This document shows positions 1 through 8,855 of a stretch of DNA of 64,000 nucleotides, in pieces. Source of the stretch: Pokkaliibacter sp. MBI-7 (lineage in GTDB: Bacteria > Pseudomonadota > Gammaproteobacteria > Pseudomonadales > Balneatricaceae); contig NZ_JARVTG010000001.1 of the NCBI RefSeq assembly GCF_029846635.1, positions 1,456,501 to 1,520,500 of the forward strand, given 5' to 3'. The notes under the pieces were generated by a model. It was not told the DNA's origin and did no database searches. It worked only from the letters and a program-made list of their open reading frames with translations. The first letter of the stretch is position 1. Each line of letters opens with the position of its first letter. The translations under genes and the position numbers were made by a program.

Positions 1-1
1 A

Positions 2-859
2 GATGCTGAAACGCTGCTGCATCAGGCCACCCATGCTTGCGCTCAGGCCCAGCGTCAGGGTCAGTCATTAGTCGTATACACATCCCAGCGCAGCGCCCCC
101 GGCGGGCAGCGAGCAGCCAGCCAGGTACGTCAGCAGCTGCGCAAGGCCATGGACCACAACCACTTCACCCTGTTCTATCAGCCGATCCTCAACCTGTTCA
201 GCCCAGGTGATGCCAGTTATGAAGTGCTGCTGCGCATGAGCGATGATCAGGGCCAGTGGATCACCCCCGTCGACCTCCTGAGTCAGGCAGAGCAGACCGG
301 ACAGGCACTGCTGATCGACCAGTGGGTCACGGAACGTCTATGTCTGCAACTGAAGAAGCAGCAATTGCCGCTAAGGGTTTTTATCAATATCAGTGCGCAG
401 GCTATTCACGACCCCGCCTTCTTCGTCTGGCTTGAGGCCACCATGAAGGAAGTCCCCCCACAGCACGAGCTGGTGATGCAAATCAGTGAAGTGGATGTAT
501 GGGCTGCAGGTCGTCAGGCCGCCCTGTTCTGCGAACAACTGCATCAGCTCGGCCTGAAGCTCTGTCTTAAACATCTGGGGATGACCACCCATGCAGAACA
601 GCTGTCAGAACAATTTGACTGCGATTACTACAAGCTGCATGGTCCGTTGATTCGCACGGTCAACCAGCCTGACACCCAGGCCAGAATTGCCCGCCTGATC
701 GCTCCCTTGGTCCCGCACGGCAAGGCCATCATCGGCCCGATGGTGGAAAATGCCTCCTGCCTGAGTCTGCTATGGCAGGCGGGTATCAAATACATTCAGG
801 GGCATTACCTGCAACCCCCCCATCAACATATGGACTACGTCTTTACCTCGGACGACTGA
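2..859 (+). CDS. fimX: FimX-like protein, degenerate EAL domain (5' end missing)
   Basis: The reading frame is open from the left edge. The first ~49 codons look like the end of a GGDEF domain (a DAETLLHQATHACAQAQ-type helix). They are followed by a full EAL-family domain from about the MDHNHFTLFYQPILNL stretch. The EAL signature reads EVL. The usual EITE glutamate is Q (MQISE), the DDFG loop reads KHLG, and the late EGVE region reads GPMVE, so most metal-binding and catalytic positions are lost. An EVL motif and a YLQPP..MDY tail are features I associate with FimX, the c-di-GMP receptor of Pseudomonas type IV pilus control. In P. aeruginosa fimX also lies next to serB, as here. It probably binds c-di-GMP without hydrolysing it. 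It could be another degenerate EAL protein, because the REC, PAS and most of the GGDEF domain lie outside the window. Confidence 0.78.
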   Translation, partial: DAETLLHQATHACAQAQRQGQSLVVYTSQRSAPGGQRAASQVRQQLRKAMDHNHFTLFYQPILNLFSPGDASYEVLLRMSDDQGQWITPVDLLSQAEQTGQALLIDQWVTERLCLQLKKQQLPLRVFINISAQAIHDPAFFVWLEATMKEVPPQHELVMQISEVDVWAAGRQAALFCEQLHQLGLKLCLKHLGMTTHAEQLSEQFDCDYYKLHGPLIRTVNQPDTQARIARLIAPLVPHGKAIIGPMVENASCLSLLWQAGIKYIQGHYLQPPHQHMDYVFTSDD

Positions 860-878
860 TAGTCAGTATCGTCAAAGC

Positions 879-907
879 AAAAGGGCATACCTGTGGCATG
901 CCCTTTT
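879..907. terminator. Bidirectional hairpin terminator, fimX/serB
   Basis: A perfect 10-bp stem (AAAAGGGCAT at 879-888, ATGCCCTTTT at 898-907) encloses a 9-nt loop. T-rich sequence follows on the plus strand and A-rich sequence precedes it. It lies between two convergent genes and should end both transcripts. Confidence 0.85.
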
Positions 908-969
908 CTTTTACTGCTGACGCTCAGAGACGGCGTCCGCAACACCCTGTAGCGCTGCAGCGACCTTAC

Positions 970-1896
970 TCAGCGCGGACCGATCAACTGCAGAATAGCA
1001 TCCAACCCGCAAGCACTGACGGCATAGTTTGCACTACTGCGTACCAGTGGCTTGGCACGGAATGCCACACCCAAACCTGCCTTGGCCAGCATTTTCAGAT
1101 CATTGGCACCATCACCTACCGCAATGACCCGACGTAACGGCAGTTGCAGCTCGGCTGCCAGTTGCTCCAGCGTGTCCGCCTTGACCTGAGCATCCACGAT
1201 GGGCTCAAGGACCTTGCCGGTCACCTTGCCGTCCACGACATTCAGCTCATTGGCACAGATATGATCAATGCCTAAGCGGCGCTGTAACATACGGGCAAAA
1301 TAGGTAAAACCACCGGAGAGGATGGCCGTCCTGATCCCCCGCTGCTGAAGACCGGCAAACAACAACTCAGCACCATCCATCAGCTGCAACCGGGCAGCAA
1401 TGATCTCCAGCACAGACTCGTCGAGACCATTCAGTAATGCCATGCGACGGGTAAAGCTCTCGCGAAAATCAATCAGACCCTGCATGGCCTCTTCGGTAAT
1501 GGCCGCGACCTGCTCACCGATACCCGCCTCCTTGGCCAGCTCATCAATCACTTCCGCCTTGATCAGCGTAGAATCCATGTCGAAGCACGCCAGGCCATAC
1601 TCCTCACTGAAGGTATCAGCATCCTGCAGCACGATGTCGACGCGCAGGGCATCACTCAATGCCAGACAGGCGGACTTGAAGCCCTCACGGTCAGCCAACT
1701 GTCCCTGCAAGGACAGCACGGCATGCTGCTCACTGTCAGGTAACACGCTGCTTTGCAATGACAGACCAAAGTGTTTGGCCAGCTCGACTGCATCTTCGAT
1801 GGCCGCAGCACCAAGAGAAGGCGCCATCAGCGTCAACATCCAGCAGTCAGATGCCAGCACAGGATTGTCAGACGAATGAGCTTGATTGGGTTGCAT
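970..1896 (-). CDS. serB: Phosphoserine phosphatase SerB
   Basis: SerB removes phosphate from O-phosphoserine in the last step of serine biosynthesis, in the cytoplasm. The 308-residue protein has an N-terminal ACT-like regulatory part (about residues 18-95) and a haloacid-dehalogenase (HAD) catalytic domain. The nucleophile motif FDMDSTL puts Asp106 and Asp108 in place. SGGF at 194-197 is motif II. GDGANDLKML at 261-270 is the late Mg-binding motif. All key residues are present. The ATG at 1896 has no strong ribosome-binding site, but the ACT-domain length fits family members. The gene converges on the fimX-like gene and diverges from the AhpA-like gene, an arrangement shared with Pseudomonas. 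Confidence 0.96.
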   Translation of the reverse strand: MQPNQAHSSDNPVLASDCWMLTLMAPSLGAAAIEDAVELAKHFGLSLQSSVLPDSEQHAVLSLQGQLADREGFKSACLALSDALRVDIVLQDADTFSEEYGLACFDMDSTLIKAEVIDELAKEAGIGEQVAAITEEAMQGLIDFRESFTRRMALLNGLDESVLEIIAARLQLMDGAELLFAGLQQRGIRTAILSGGFTYFARMLQRRLGIDHICANELNVVDGKVTGKVLEPIVDAQVKADTLEQLAAELQLPLRRVIAVGDGANDLKMLAKAGLGVAFRAKPLVRSSANYAVSACGLDAILQLIGPR

Positions 1897-2036
1897 AGGA
1901 TGTAAGCCACACAGGTTGGATAGAAAAGGCGGTCATCATACCCCGATCGGGTGCATTTCTCAGCCCGTAGCCTTGCATACTCATGACAATCCTGGCGGAA
2001 CCTGTATAAAGCAGCTGCATTCCGATGATGGCCCGC

Positions 2037-2042
2037 TATAAT
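2037..2042 (+). promoter_or_regulatory. Probable -10 element for the AhpA-like gene
   Basis: A perfect TATAAT is followed about 40 bp later by the preferred ATG at 2083. No good -35 box is visible 16-18 bp upstream. Transcription from here would begin near 2049, so the in-frame TTG at 2050 is an unlikely start. Confidence 0.5.
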
Positions 2043-2082
2043 CAGCGTCTTGTGTCATTTTGGAGCTTGGGCACGCATCGCT

Positions 2083-3831
2083 ATGCTGGAAAGAACGCCA
2101 CCCCGGTCACGTACCCCCTTGGGTTTGCATATTAAATTGGTTTGGGTATGGGTTTTGACGTTAGTGGCTGGCCTTGTCCTGACCGCTCTGTTGCTATCCC
2201 GCCAACTTGATGCCATTGCTGACCAACAGAATCAGACCCTGCGCAATGTACTGCTGCAACAAACGCAGCTGTCCGCCGTTCCCCTGCTGATTGCCGACGA
2301 CCGCATTGGCCTCAGTGTTCTGGTCAGCGATATGCAGCAGCATCCGCTGGTGGATGCCGCTGCGCTCTACCGCGGAGACGAGCTGGTTGCCCGTGCTGGC
2401 AGCCTCAGCCAGGGCTTCGACCAGACTCAGCATATTCAGGTCAATCAGCAGGAAGTCGGTATTCTGCGCGTGCGCTGGAAGGCACCTGACTGGCCACTGA
2501 GTCTGGCCAACCTGATCAATCACTATGGTTATGAGTACGCGCTGATTCTGGCAGTGCTGCTGCTCCCCATGCTCGTTCTGGCCTTCAATCTGCAAAGTCC
2601 GTTACGCGCCTTACGCAAGGCGTGCCTGGCAGTACAGATGCGCGAAACGTTCGATCCGCTGGATGAGCGCCGGCAGGATGAGTGGGGGTATGTCAATTAC
2701 AGCTTTAACCGTCTTCATGCCGAGTACCTCAATGAAGTGCCGGACTATGGTGAACAGGAAGAAGAGCGGGATATTCCTCAGCACGAACTGGATCTGCAGC
2801 CCGGCGAGTTCAGTCTTGATAATCGTGATGCTCTGGCAGACTTCACTCTGGATATGGACGCGCCAGAGCCCGCTGAAGAGCCGCCCTTCGCTCCACTGAC
2901 GGCGACTTCAGGCAACGAGCACGCCTCTGAGCGCAGTAAAGCAGACAGTTTTGACAGCATCATGGCCCAGACGCTGGCCAGCAACCCGAGTGTACGCAGT
3001 AATCCGCCACCGCTGCAGCAGGCAAGCTTTGGCGAGCCTCTGTTTGCCGAACCCCTGTTCCCTGCCACTGCGACGACTACCCAGCATCCCTCAGCACAGC
3101 GCGCGAGTGATGTATTTGAGCCGTTAAACCAAGCCGTAAGCACTGCGCGTACGCCCTCTCAGGCGACATCAGCAATCACTGCTACCCCTGCATCCGCACC
3201 ACCTCCGTTTGAACCACTGGCCGAACACCGCGGCTTACCCACGGAAATTGCTCAGTCTCTGGCCAGTCAGATTGATGAAACGGTGTTCGTGTTGCTTCTG
3301 AGCCAGCGCCAGAGCGCAGGTTACGCTTCTTCTCCGGAGCGTGAAGAAGTACTGGCAACCTACCATGACTTCATCAATCAGGCCTGTAATCTCTACAGTG
3401 GCGCGGTAGAAGCCATGGAGGATGACCACATCATTGTCGTTTTCGATCAACCGCAGAAGGATGACGCCCACGGCATTAATGCGCTCTGCGCTGCGCTGAT
3501 GTTCAATGGCTTGTACAAGAGCTACAACCAGCGCCGGATCAAGTCACTGAAGCCCATTATCAATCTGCAGCTGGCATTGCATACCGGTGCCTACAGCCAG
3601 CTGCCACAGCTGTGCCATCAGGTAGGTCAGCTAATTGGCCAGACCAACAGCAACCAGCTGGTGATTTCCCGTGAGGTTTATGACTGCGGAGCCATTCGCG
3701 ACAAGCTGCTGGATGACCGCTACATTCGCCCGACTAATGGCGACTGCTATCTGGTTGAACGCCTGCAGGAAAAACCACAGCGCCTGCTGGAGCGCCAGGT
3801 GGTTCACTTCTCACAGAAAAGCCTGGCATGA
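2083..3831 (+). CDS. AhpA/YtjB (Smp)-like membrane protein with cyclase-like C-terminal domain
   Basis: This 582-residue inner-membrane protein has a first membrane segment near residues 18-38 (VWVWVLTLVAGLVLTALLL), a periplasmic part of about 115 residues resembling the Smp/AhpA sensor region, and a second membrane segment (YALILAVLLLPMLVLAF). A HAMP-like linker follows, then a long acidic Pro/Ser/Ala/Thr-rich stretch that is probably disordered. The last ~180 residues have a nucleotide-cyclase-like fold pattern (VVFDQP, LHTGAY, LIGQTNSNQLVISREVYD) but lack clear catalytic aspartates. The serB neighbour is the usual one for this family. Its exact role is not established from sequence; membrane-associated signalling or virulence-linked functions have been proposed for relatives. 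ATG 2083 is preferred over TTG 2050 because of the TATAAT at 2037. Confidence 0.75.
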   Translation: MLERTPPRSRTPLGLHIKLVWVWVLTLVAGLVLTALLLSRQLDAIADQQNQTLRNVLLQQTQLSAVPLLIADDRIGLSVLVSDMQQHPLVDAAALYRGDELVARAGSLSQGFDQTQHIQVNQQEVGILRVRWKAPDWPLSLANLINHYGYEYALILAVLLLPMLVLAFNLQSPLRALRKACLAVQMRETFDPLDERRQDEWGYVNYSFNRLHAEYLNEVPDYGEQEEERDIPQHELDLQPGEFSLDNRDALADFTLDMDAPEPAEEPPFAPLTATSGNEHASERSKADSFDSIMAQTLASNPSVRSNPPPLQQASFGEPLFAEPLFPATATTTQHPSAQRASDVFEPLNQAVSTARTPSQATSAITATPASAPPPFEPLAEHRGLPTEIAQSLASQIDETVFVLLLSQRQSAGYASSPEREEVLATYHDFINQACNLYSGAVEAMEDDHIIVVFDQPQKDDAHGINALCAALMFNGLYKSYNQRRIKSLKPIINLQLALHTGAYSQLPQLCHQVGQLIGQTNSNQLVISREVYDCGAIRDKLLDDRYIRPTNGDCYLVERLQEKPQRLLERQVVHFSQKSLA

Positions 3832-3849
3832 TGGCAGGAGAGTGAACGC

Positions 3850-3891
3850 CTGAAACAACAACAGCGGCCTTGGCCGCTGTTGTTGTTTCAG
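3850..3891. terminator. Perfect 20-bp hairpin between convergent genes
   Basis: Positions 3850-3869 are an exact inverted repeat of 3872-3891, with a 2-nt centre. The stem runs from GCGGCC at the tip to a TGTTGTTGTTTC arm. It sits between the 3' ends of the AhpA-like gene and hldE. There is no long pure T-tract, but the T-rich arm would serve either strand. Confidence 0.8.
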
Positions 3892-3935
3892 ACTTATACG
3901 TTCACGCTCATCGTTAAAGCCACGGTACCAAAGGC

Positions 3936-5363
3936 CTAACGATCCTGTTTGATTTTATTGACGATGGCGGTGGTGGAGCAGTTCTCCACATGAGATAACA
4001 CCTTGACCACTCCGCCGTAGGCTTTGACAAACTCTCCACCGACAACCTGATCTTCGCTGTAATCCCCCCCCTTCACCAGAATCTCGGGGCGCACCTTCTC
4101 CAGCAATGCCTCTGGTGTGTCTTCACTGAAACTCACCACCCAGTCCACCGCCACCAGCCCGGCAAGCACTGCCATCCGCCGATCTACACTGTTCACCGGG
4201 CGACCCGGTCCTTTCAGGCGGCGCACCGAATCATCGTCATTGATCGCCACGACCAGTCGGTCACCCAGGGCTCGGGCATCTTCCAGATAGGTCACATGGC
4301 CGGCATGGAGAATATCGAAGCAACCGTTGGTAAAAACCACCTTCTCACCATGAGCCCGGGCATCCTCCAGCGCAATCAACAGCTGTTCGGCGCTTACCAC
4401 TCCGCGACCGCCCCCCTGCTGACGCTGAATGGCACGCCGCAATTCGGGAGCGCTGACGGAAGCGGTACCCAGCTTACCGACGACAATACCCGCAGCAGTG
4501 TTGGCCAGAGCCACCGCTTGTGGCAAATCAGTTCCCGCTGCCAGAGCCGTGGCCAGTACCGAAATGACGGTATCCCCGGCACCGGTGACGTCATAAACTT
4601 CTCGGGCCTGAGCGGGGAAATGCAATTCAGCACAGCCACGACGCAGCAGCGTCATGCCTTTCTCACTGCGTGTAATCAACAGGGCCTGCAAATCCAGCTC
4701 TTCCAGCAGCGCCAGTCCCTTGTCGACCAGCTCCTGCTCCGTCTGTACTACTCCTACAACCCCTTCAAACTCACTCATATTGGGAGTGATCAGCGTCGCG
4801 CCCCGATACTTGGCAAAATCCTTCCCTTTGGGATCAGCAACAATGGGCAGACTCAGCTGCCGAGCGGCAGCAATCAACTCGGGCACATGCTGTAATGCGC
4901 CTTTGTCATAATCCGAAATCAACAGCACACCCGCCCCTGCCAGGGCAGATTTAGTCTGCTCCAGCAAAGCAGCCGAATCCTGTTCACGGAAGCGCTGCTC
5001 AAAGTCCAGCCGAATCAACTGCTGCTGGTGAGCAATGACCCGCAGCTTGGTAATGGTAGGATGCCCTTCAACAGCATGGAAATGACTGTCTACACCGGCA
5101 GCCTGAAGCCGTTCCCGTAGCGCCTGTTCGGCCTCATCACCGCCTGTCAGCCCCATCAGTACCGTTTTACCACCCAGTGCCGCAATATTCAGTGCCACGT
5201 TCGCCGCCCCACCAGGACGGTCTTCCTGATGTTTCACCCCCACCACAGGGACGGGTGCTTCAGGGGAAATACGTGAAGCGCCACCGTGCCAGTAACGGTC
5301 AAGCATCACATCACCTACAACAAGCACGCGTGCCTGCAGGAAATCCGGCAGTGATAACTTCAT
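3936..5363 (-). CDS. hldE: Bifunctional heptose 7-phosphate kinase / heptose 1-phosphate adenylyltransferase HldE
   Basis: HldE makes the ADP-heptose precursor used by the inner-core heptosyltransferases. At 475 residues it has the usual two-domain length. The N-terminal PfkB-like kinase (about 1-318) carries GGAANVALN and the anion-hole motif DVTGAGD with catalytic Asp264. The C-terminal nucleotidyltransferase (about 340-475) begins with FTNGCFDILHAGH, where HAGH (353-356) is the HxGH signature. Both active sites look intact. The ATG overlaps the msbA stop by 4 bp (ATGA, 5360-5363), so the two are co-transcribed and probably translationally coupled. Confidence 0.98.
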   Translation of the reverse strand: MKLSLPDFLQARVLVVGDVMLDRYWHGGASRISPEAPVPVVGVKHQEDRPGGAANVALNIAALGGKTVLMGLTGGDEAEQALRERLQAAGVDSHFHAVEGHPTITKLRVIAHQQQLIRLDFEQRFREQDSAALLEQTKSALAGAGVLLISDYDKGALQHVPELIAAARQLSLPIVADPKGKDFAKYRGATLITPNMSEFEGVVGVVQTEQELVDKGLALLEELDLQALLITRSEKGMTLLRRGCAELHFPAQAREVYDVTGAGDTVISVLATALAAGTDLPQAVALANTAAGIVVGKLGTASVSAPELRRAIQRQQGGGRGVVSAEQLLIALEDARAHGEKVVFTNGCFDILHAGHVTYLEDARALGDRLVVAINDDDSVRRLKGPGRPVNSVDRRMAVLAGLVAVDWVVSFSEDTPEALLEKVRPEILVKGGDYSEDQVVGGEFVKAYGGVVKVLSHVENCSTTAIVNKIKQDR

Positions 5364-7180
5364 GACAACTCCTTGGGAACAGCATCGGCAGATGCATCCG
5401 CCGCCTGCTCATGTGTTTCATTGAACTGCATCTGATGCAGCTTGGCATAAGCGCCGTTACGCGCCAGCAGCTCGGCGTGACTGCCCTGTTCGACAATCTG
5501 CCCCTGCTCCATCACCAGGATTCGGTCAGCCTTTTCTATGGTAGACAGGCGATGGGCGATCACCAGTGTAGTACGCCCCTTCATCACGGCTTCCATGGCA
5601 GCCTGAATATGACGTTCGGACTCGGTATCCAGGGCGGAGGTGGCCTCGTCGAGGATCAGTATCGGCGCATCCTTGAGAACGGCGCGGGCAATCGCCAGGC
5701 GCTGACGCTGGCCACCGGATAACAGCACGCCTTTCTCACCAATCAGCGTGTTCATTCCCTCCGGCATACGCTCAGCAAACTCCAGTACATGTGCGGCTTC
5801 AGCTGCCTGCTGAATTTGCTCGTCAGAACGTTCGCCCAGACCTGCGTAGGCAATGTTTTCCTTCAGGCTGCCAGCAAACAGCACCACTTGCTGGTTCACC
5901 AGTGCAATGTGCTGTCGCAGATTGTCGAGCTGGTAGTCATTGATATCGACACCGTCGATCAGAATCTGCCCCGGCGCCACATCGTAGAAACGCGGAATCA
6001 GGCTGGCCAGCGTACTCTTACCTGACCCTGAGCGCCCCACCAGCGCCACCGTCTCGCCCGGTTTGATATCAACACTGATTCCCTTCAGTACCTGACCACC
6101 GGTGTTGTACTGAAACTCCAGATCGCGAATCTGTACATGTCCTCGTACCCGCTCTGCCTGATAGCTTCCCTTGTCTATCTCGATGGGTTCATCAACCACG
6201 CTGAAGATACTTTCCGCTGCGGCAATCCCCTTCTGCAGAGTATTGTTGATCTCCGCCAACGCCCGCAGTGGCTGCACGATCAGACCGGCAGCGGTAAGGA
6301 AAGAGATAAAGTCACCGGAGGTCATGGATTTATTCCATGCAGGATTCAGTGCCATGAACACCAGCATGGCCATTGCCAGTGCCACGAAGAACTGGATCAC
6401 CGGGGTGGAAATCGCTTCTGTGGCGACCAGCTTCATACCCTGCTGCTGATTGCGACGGCTGGCCTTCTCAAATCGACGACGCTCGTATTCCATGCCGCCG
6501 AAAATACGCACCACCTGATAGCCCTGCAGGGCTTCAGAAGCCGTGTGTGTGACATCTCCCATAGAGTTCTGAATGTTGCGACTGAGGCGGCGAAAACGCT
6601 TGGATGCCGTGCGCACCCCCCATGCAATCAACGGCGACACGGTGAAAAATACCAGCGCCAGACGCCAGTTCAGGAACACCAGATAGCCCATCAGGCCAAC
6701 GACGGTCAGCCCTTCCCGCACCACTGTTTTCAGCGCACCGGTAGCTGCACCGGTCACCTGATCAACGTTGTAAGTCACCTTGGCCAGCAGATGACCCGTA
6801 GTATGGGCATGAAAGTACTGGCTGGGCAGGCGCATCAACGTATCAAAGATATCGCAGCGCAAACTGTGCACTACTGAGCGCGAAACATAGGCGATACCAT
6901 AACTGCCGACAAAACTACCCAGCCCACGTACAACGAAGACACCCATGATGGTGCCAGCAAACAGCCAGTGAGCGTTGGGAGTCGGTGAGGCCAGCTCATC
7001 TACCAGATGCTTCATCAGCTTGGCAAAGGCTGCTTGGGAACCAGCAACCACAGCAAAGCCCAGCATACTCAGTAAAAACGCTGGCCAGTAGGGTTTGACA
7101 TAGGCTAACAGGCGGCGATAGGTAACCCAGCCCTTGGGAGAGTCTGCTGTTACCGTCGCTCCATTGGTTGAATTACTCAT
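5360..7180 (-). CDS. msbA: Lipid A-core flippase MsbA (ABC transporter)
   Basis: MsbA is a homodimeric inner-membrane ABC exporter that flips lipid A-core to the periplasmic leaflet. The 606-residue protein has six membrane segments in the first ~330 residues and one ATPase domain. The ATPase has Walker A GRSGSGKST (382-390), signature LSGGQ (487-491), Walker B ILILDE (507-512) and the H-loop histidine at 543. The C-terminal tail after about 580 is acidic and probably flexible. It lies directly upstream of hldE in an ATGA overlap. The msbA-hldE order and placement beside the core locus match Pseudomonas. Confidence 0.96.
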   Translation of the reverse strand: MSNSTNGATVTADSPKGWVTYRRLLAYVKPYWPAFLLSMLGFAVVAGSQAAFAKLMKHLVDELASPTPNAHWLFAGTIMGVFVVRGLGSFVGSYGIAYVSRSVVHSLRCDIFDTLMRLPSQYFHAHTTGHLLAKVTYNVDQVTGAATGALKTVVREGLTVVGLMGYLVFLNWRLALVFFTVSPLIAWGVRTASKRFRRLSRNIQNSMGDVTHTASEALQGYQVVRIFGGMEYERRRFEKASRRNQQQGMKLVATEAISTPVIQFFVALAMAMLVFMALNPAWNKSMTSGDFISFLTAAGLIVQPLRALAEINNTLQKGIAAAESIFSVVDEPIEIDKGSYQAERVRGHVQIRDLEFQYNTGGQVLKGISVDIKPGETVALVGRSGSGKSTLASLIPRFYDVAPGQILIDGVDINDYQLDNLRQHIALVNQQVVLFAGSLKENIAYAGLGERSDEQIQQAAEAAHVLEFAERMPEGMNTLIGEKGVLLSGGQRQRLAIARAVLKDAPILILDEATSALDTESERHIQAAMEAVMKGRTTLVIAHRLSTIEKADRILVMEQGQIVEQGSHAELLARNGAYAKLHQMQFNETHEQAADASADAVPKELS

Positions 7181-7242
7181 ACCGTCCTTTTCTGTGTGAG
7201 ATGGCGTTGGTCGTCTTGTCGACCGAAACGCAAATCAGAGCA

Positions 7243-7295
7243 TCTCCGCACGGAGACGACACCGACCAATGTGCGGAAGCCGGGCAAGCCCGGCT
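7243..7295. repeat. Two small GC-rich inverted repeats between ugd and msbA
   Basis: TCTCCG/CGGAGA at 7243-7248 and 7251-7256, and AGCCGGGC/GCCCGGCT at 7278-7285 and 7288-7295, are perfect short palindromes. They may form a terminator or processing structure after ugd. Neither has a clear T-tract. Confidence 0.4.
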
Positions 7296-7348
7296 GTCCA
7301 TCAAGGTATCCACCCTTTGGAAGGATAGACGACTGCAGTGCGGTGTGA

Positions 7349-8683
7349 TCAGCGGCCCACACCGTAATAGGTAATGCCCTGCTCGCGCACCAAGGTGGGC
7401 TCATATTGATTGCGACCATCGAAAATCAACGGTGTGGTGAGACGGGCAGCAATTTCGGCGAACTCAGGCTGGCGATATTGCTTCCACTCGGTCACTAGTA
7501 CCAGTGCCTCTGCCTGTGCCAGCGTATCGTACTGATCATCAATAAAGCTCAAACGCCCGTCCTCAAACCAGACTGGAGGAAATTCTCGCCGCGCTGTGTC
7601 CTGGGCAACCGGATCGTGTGCCCGAACTCGAGCACCGGCATCAATCAGTGCATTGATCAGTTTGATCGACGGTGCTTCCCGCATGTCGTCTGTACCGGGT
7701 TTGAAGGCCAGCCCCCACACGGCAAAGGTTTTTCCCACCAGTAACTGACCGCCATAGTGCTCGCTGATGCGATTGAACAGATAGTCTTTCTGCTGCTGGT
7801 TACGCGCTTCTACCGCCTGCAGCAGGTGCGCTGCAAAACCCGCTTCCTGACTCATGTGCACCAGTGCCTTGACGTCCTTGGGGAAACAGGAACCACCGTA
7901 ACCACAGCCGGGGTAGATAAAGTGATAGCCAATGCGACTGTCTGAACCGATGCCTTTACGTACCTTTTCTACATCCACACCCAAACGGTCGCAGAGGTTA
8001 GCGACTTCGTTCATAAAGGATATTTTCGTCGCCAGCATGGCGTTGGCCGCATACTTGGTCATTTCAGCATCCCGCACCCCCATGAACAGCACCTTGTCAT
8101 GGTTACGGGAAAACGATGCATAGAGTTGCGCCATCAGCTTTTTCGCGGGCTCGGAGTCTGCGCCCACAACGATACGGTCAGGCCGCATGAAGTCTTCAAC
8201 GGCAGCCCCTTCCTTGAGAAACTCAGGATTACTGACCACATCGAAGTCGATATCAACTCCACGCGCATCCAGCTCGCTCTGGACAGCTGCCCGCACCTTA
8301 TCAGCAGTGCCTACAGGCACTGTCGATTTATCCACAATGACCGCATAGTCGTGCAGGTGTTGCCCAATTTCCCTGGCTACAGCCAGGACGTATTGCAGAT
8401 CCGCAGAGCCATCTTCACCGGGCGGCGTACCCACAGCAATAAAGTAGATATTGGAATTGGCCATTGCCTCTGGCAGTGAAGTGGTGAAACTCAACGAACC
8501 ACTGTGCACATTGCGCTGCACAACCTCTTCAAGGCCAGGCTCATAAATCGGAATAATGCCCTGCTTCAGGCGTTCAACTTTCCCCTGATCAATATCGACG
8601 CAGGTTACCTTGTTGCCCATTTCAGCAAAGCAAGCTCCTGTAACCAGGCCCACATAACCTGTACCTACGACTGTCAGACGCAA
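7349..8683 (-). CDS. ugd: UDP-glucose 6-dehydrogenase
   Basis: The enzyme oxidises UDP-glucose to UDP-glucuronate with two NAD, feeding glucuronate, galacturonate or aminoarabinose into surface glycans. The Rossmann motif GTGYVGL starts at residue 7. The catalytic cysteine is C266 in GYGGSCFPKD. The C-terminal UDP-binding domain is complete, giving 444 residues, the usual length. I chose the TTG at 8683 as start because it gives the standard N-terminus (MRLTVVGTGYVG) and is preceded by GAGG with 8-nt spacing. The frame stays open upstream to about 9055, but that sequence is unlike the family. The gene diverges from lpxL. Confidence 0.93.
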   Translation of the reverse strand: MRLTVVGTGYVGLVTGACFAEMGNKVTCVDIDQGKVERLKQGIIPIYEPGLEEVVQRNVHSGSLSFTTSLPEAMANSNIYFIAVGTPPGEDGSADLQYVLAVAREIGQHLHDYAVIVDKSTVPVGTADKVRAAVQSELDARGVDIDFDVVSNPEFLKEGAAVEDFMRPDRIVVGADSEPAKKLMAQLYASFSRNHDKVLFMGVRDAEMTKYAANAMLATKISFMNEVANLCDRLGVDVEKVRKGIGSDSRIGYHFIYPGCGYGGSCFPKDVKALVHMSQEAGFAAHLLQAVEARNQQQKDYLFNRISEHYGGQLLVGKTFAVWGLAFKPGTDDMREAPSIKLINALIDAGARVRAHDPVAQDTARREFPPVWFEDGRLSFIDDQYDTLAQAEALVLVTEWKQYRQPEFAEIAARLTTPLIFDGRNQYEPTLVREQGITYYGVGR

Positions 8684-8818
8684 AATATGTACCTCATCCT
8701 CAATCGGGCATGACGTGCCACGGCGAATAAACACACATGACACCATGTCTGCTACCACGAATTCAGGGCACACTACATAGCATGCCGGTTCAAGGTAGCC
8801 CCATAAAAAACTGCGCAC

Positions 8819-8824
8819 TATAAT
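8819..8824 (+). promoter_or_regulatory. Probable -10 element for the lpxL operon
   Basis: A perfect TATAAT lies 31 bp before the GTG start of lpxL, in the ugd/lpxL divergent region. The -35 region is not recognisable, so activity may need an activator or another sigma contact. Confidence 0.5.
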
Positions 8825-8855
8825 AGCGTGATTTTCTCTGGAGCAATAATACACA

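Noticed and set aside
7278..7295. GC-rich palindrome as a REP/BIME element
   Set aside because: I found no second copy elsewhere in the window, so a repeat family cannot be claimed.
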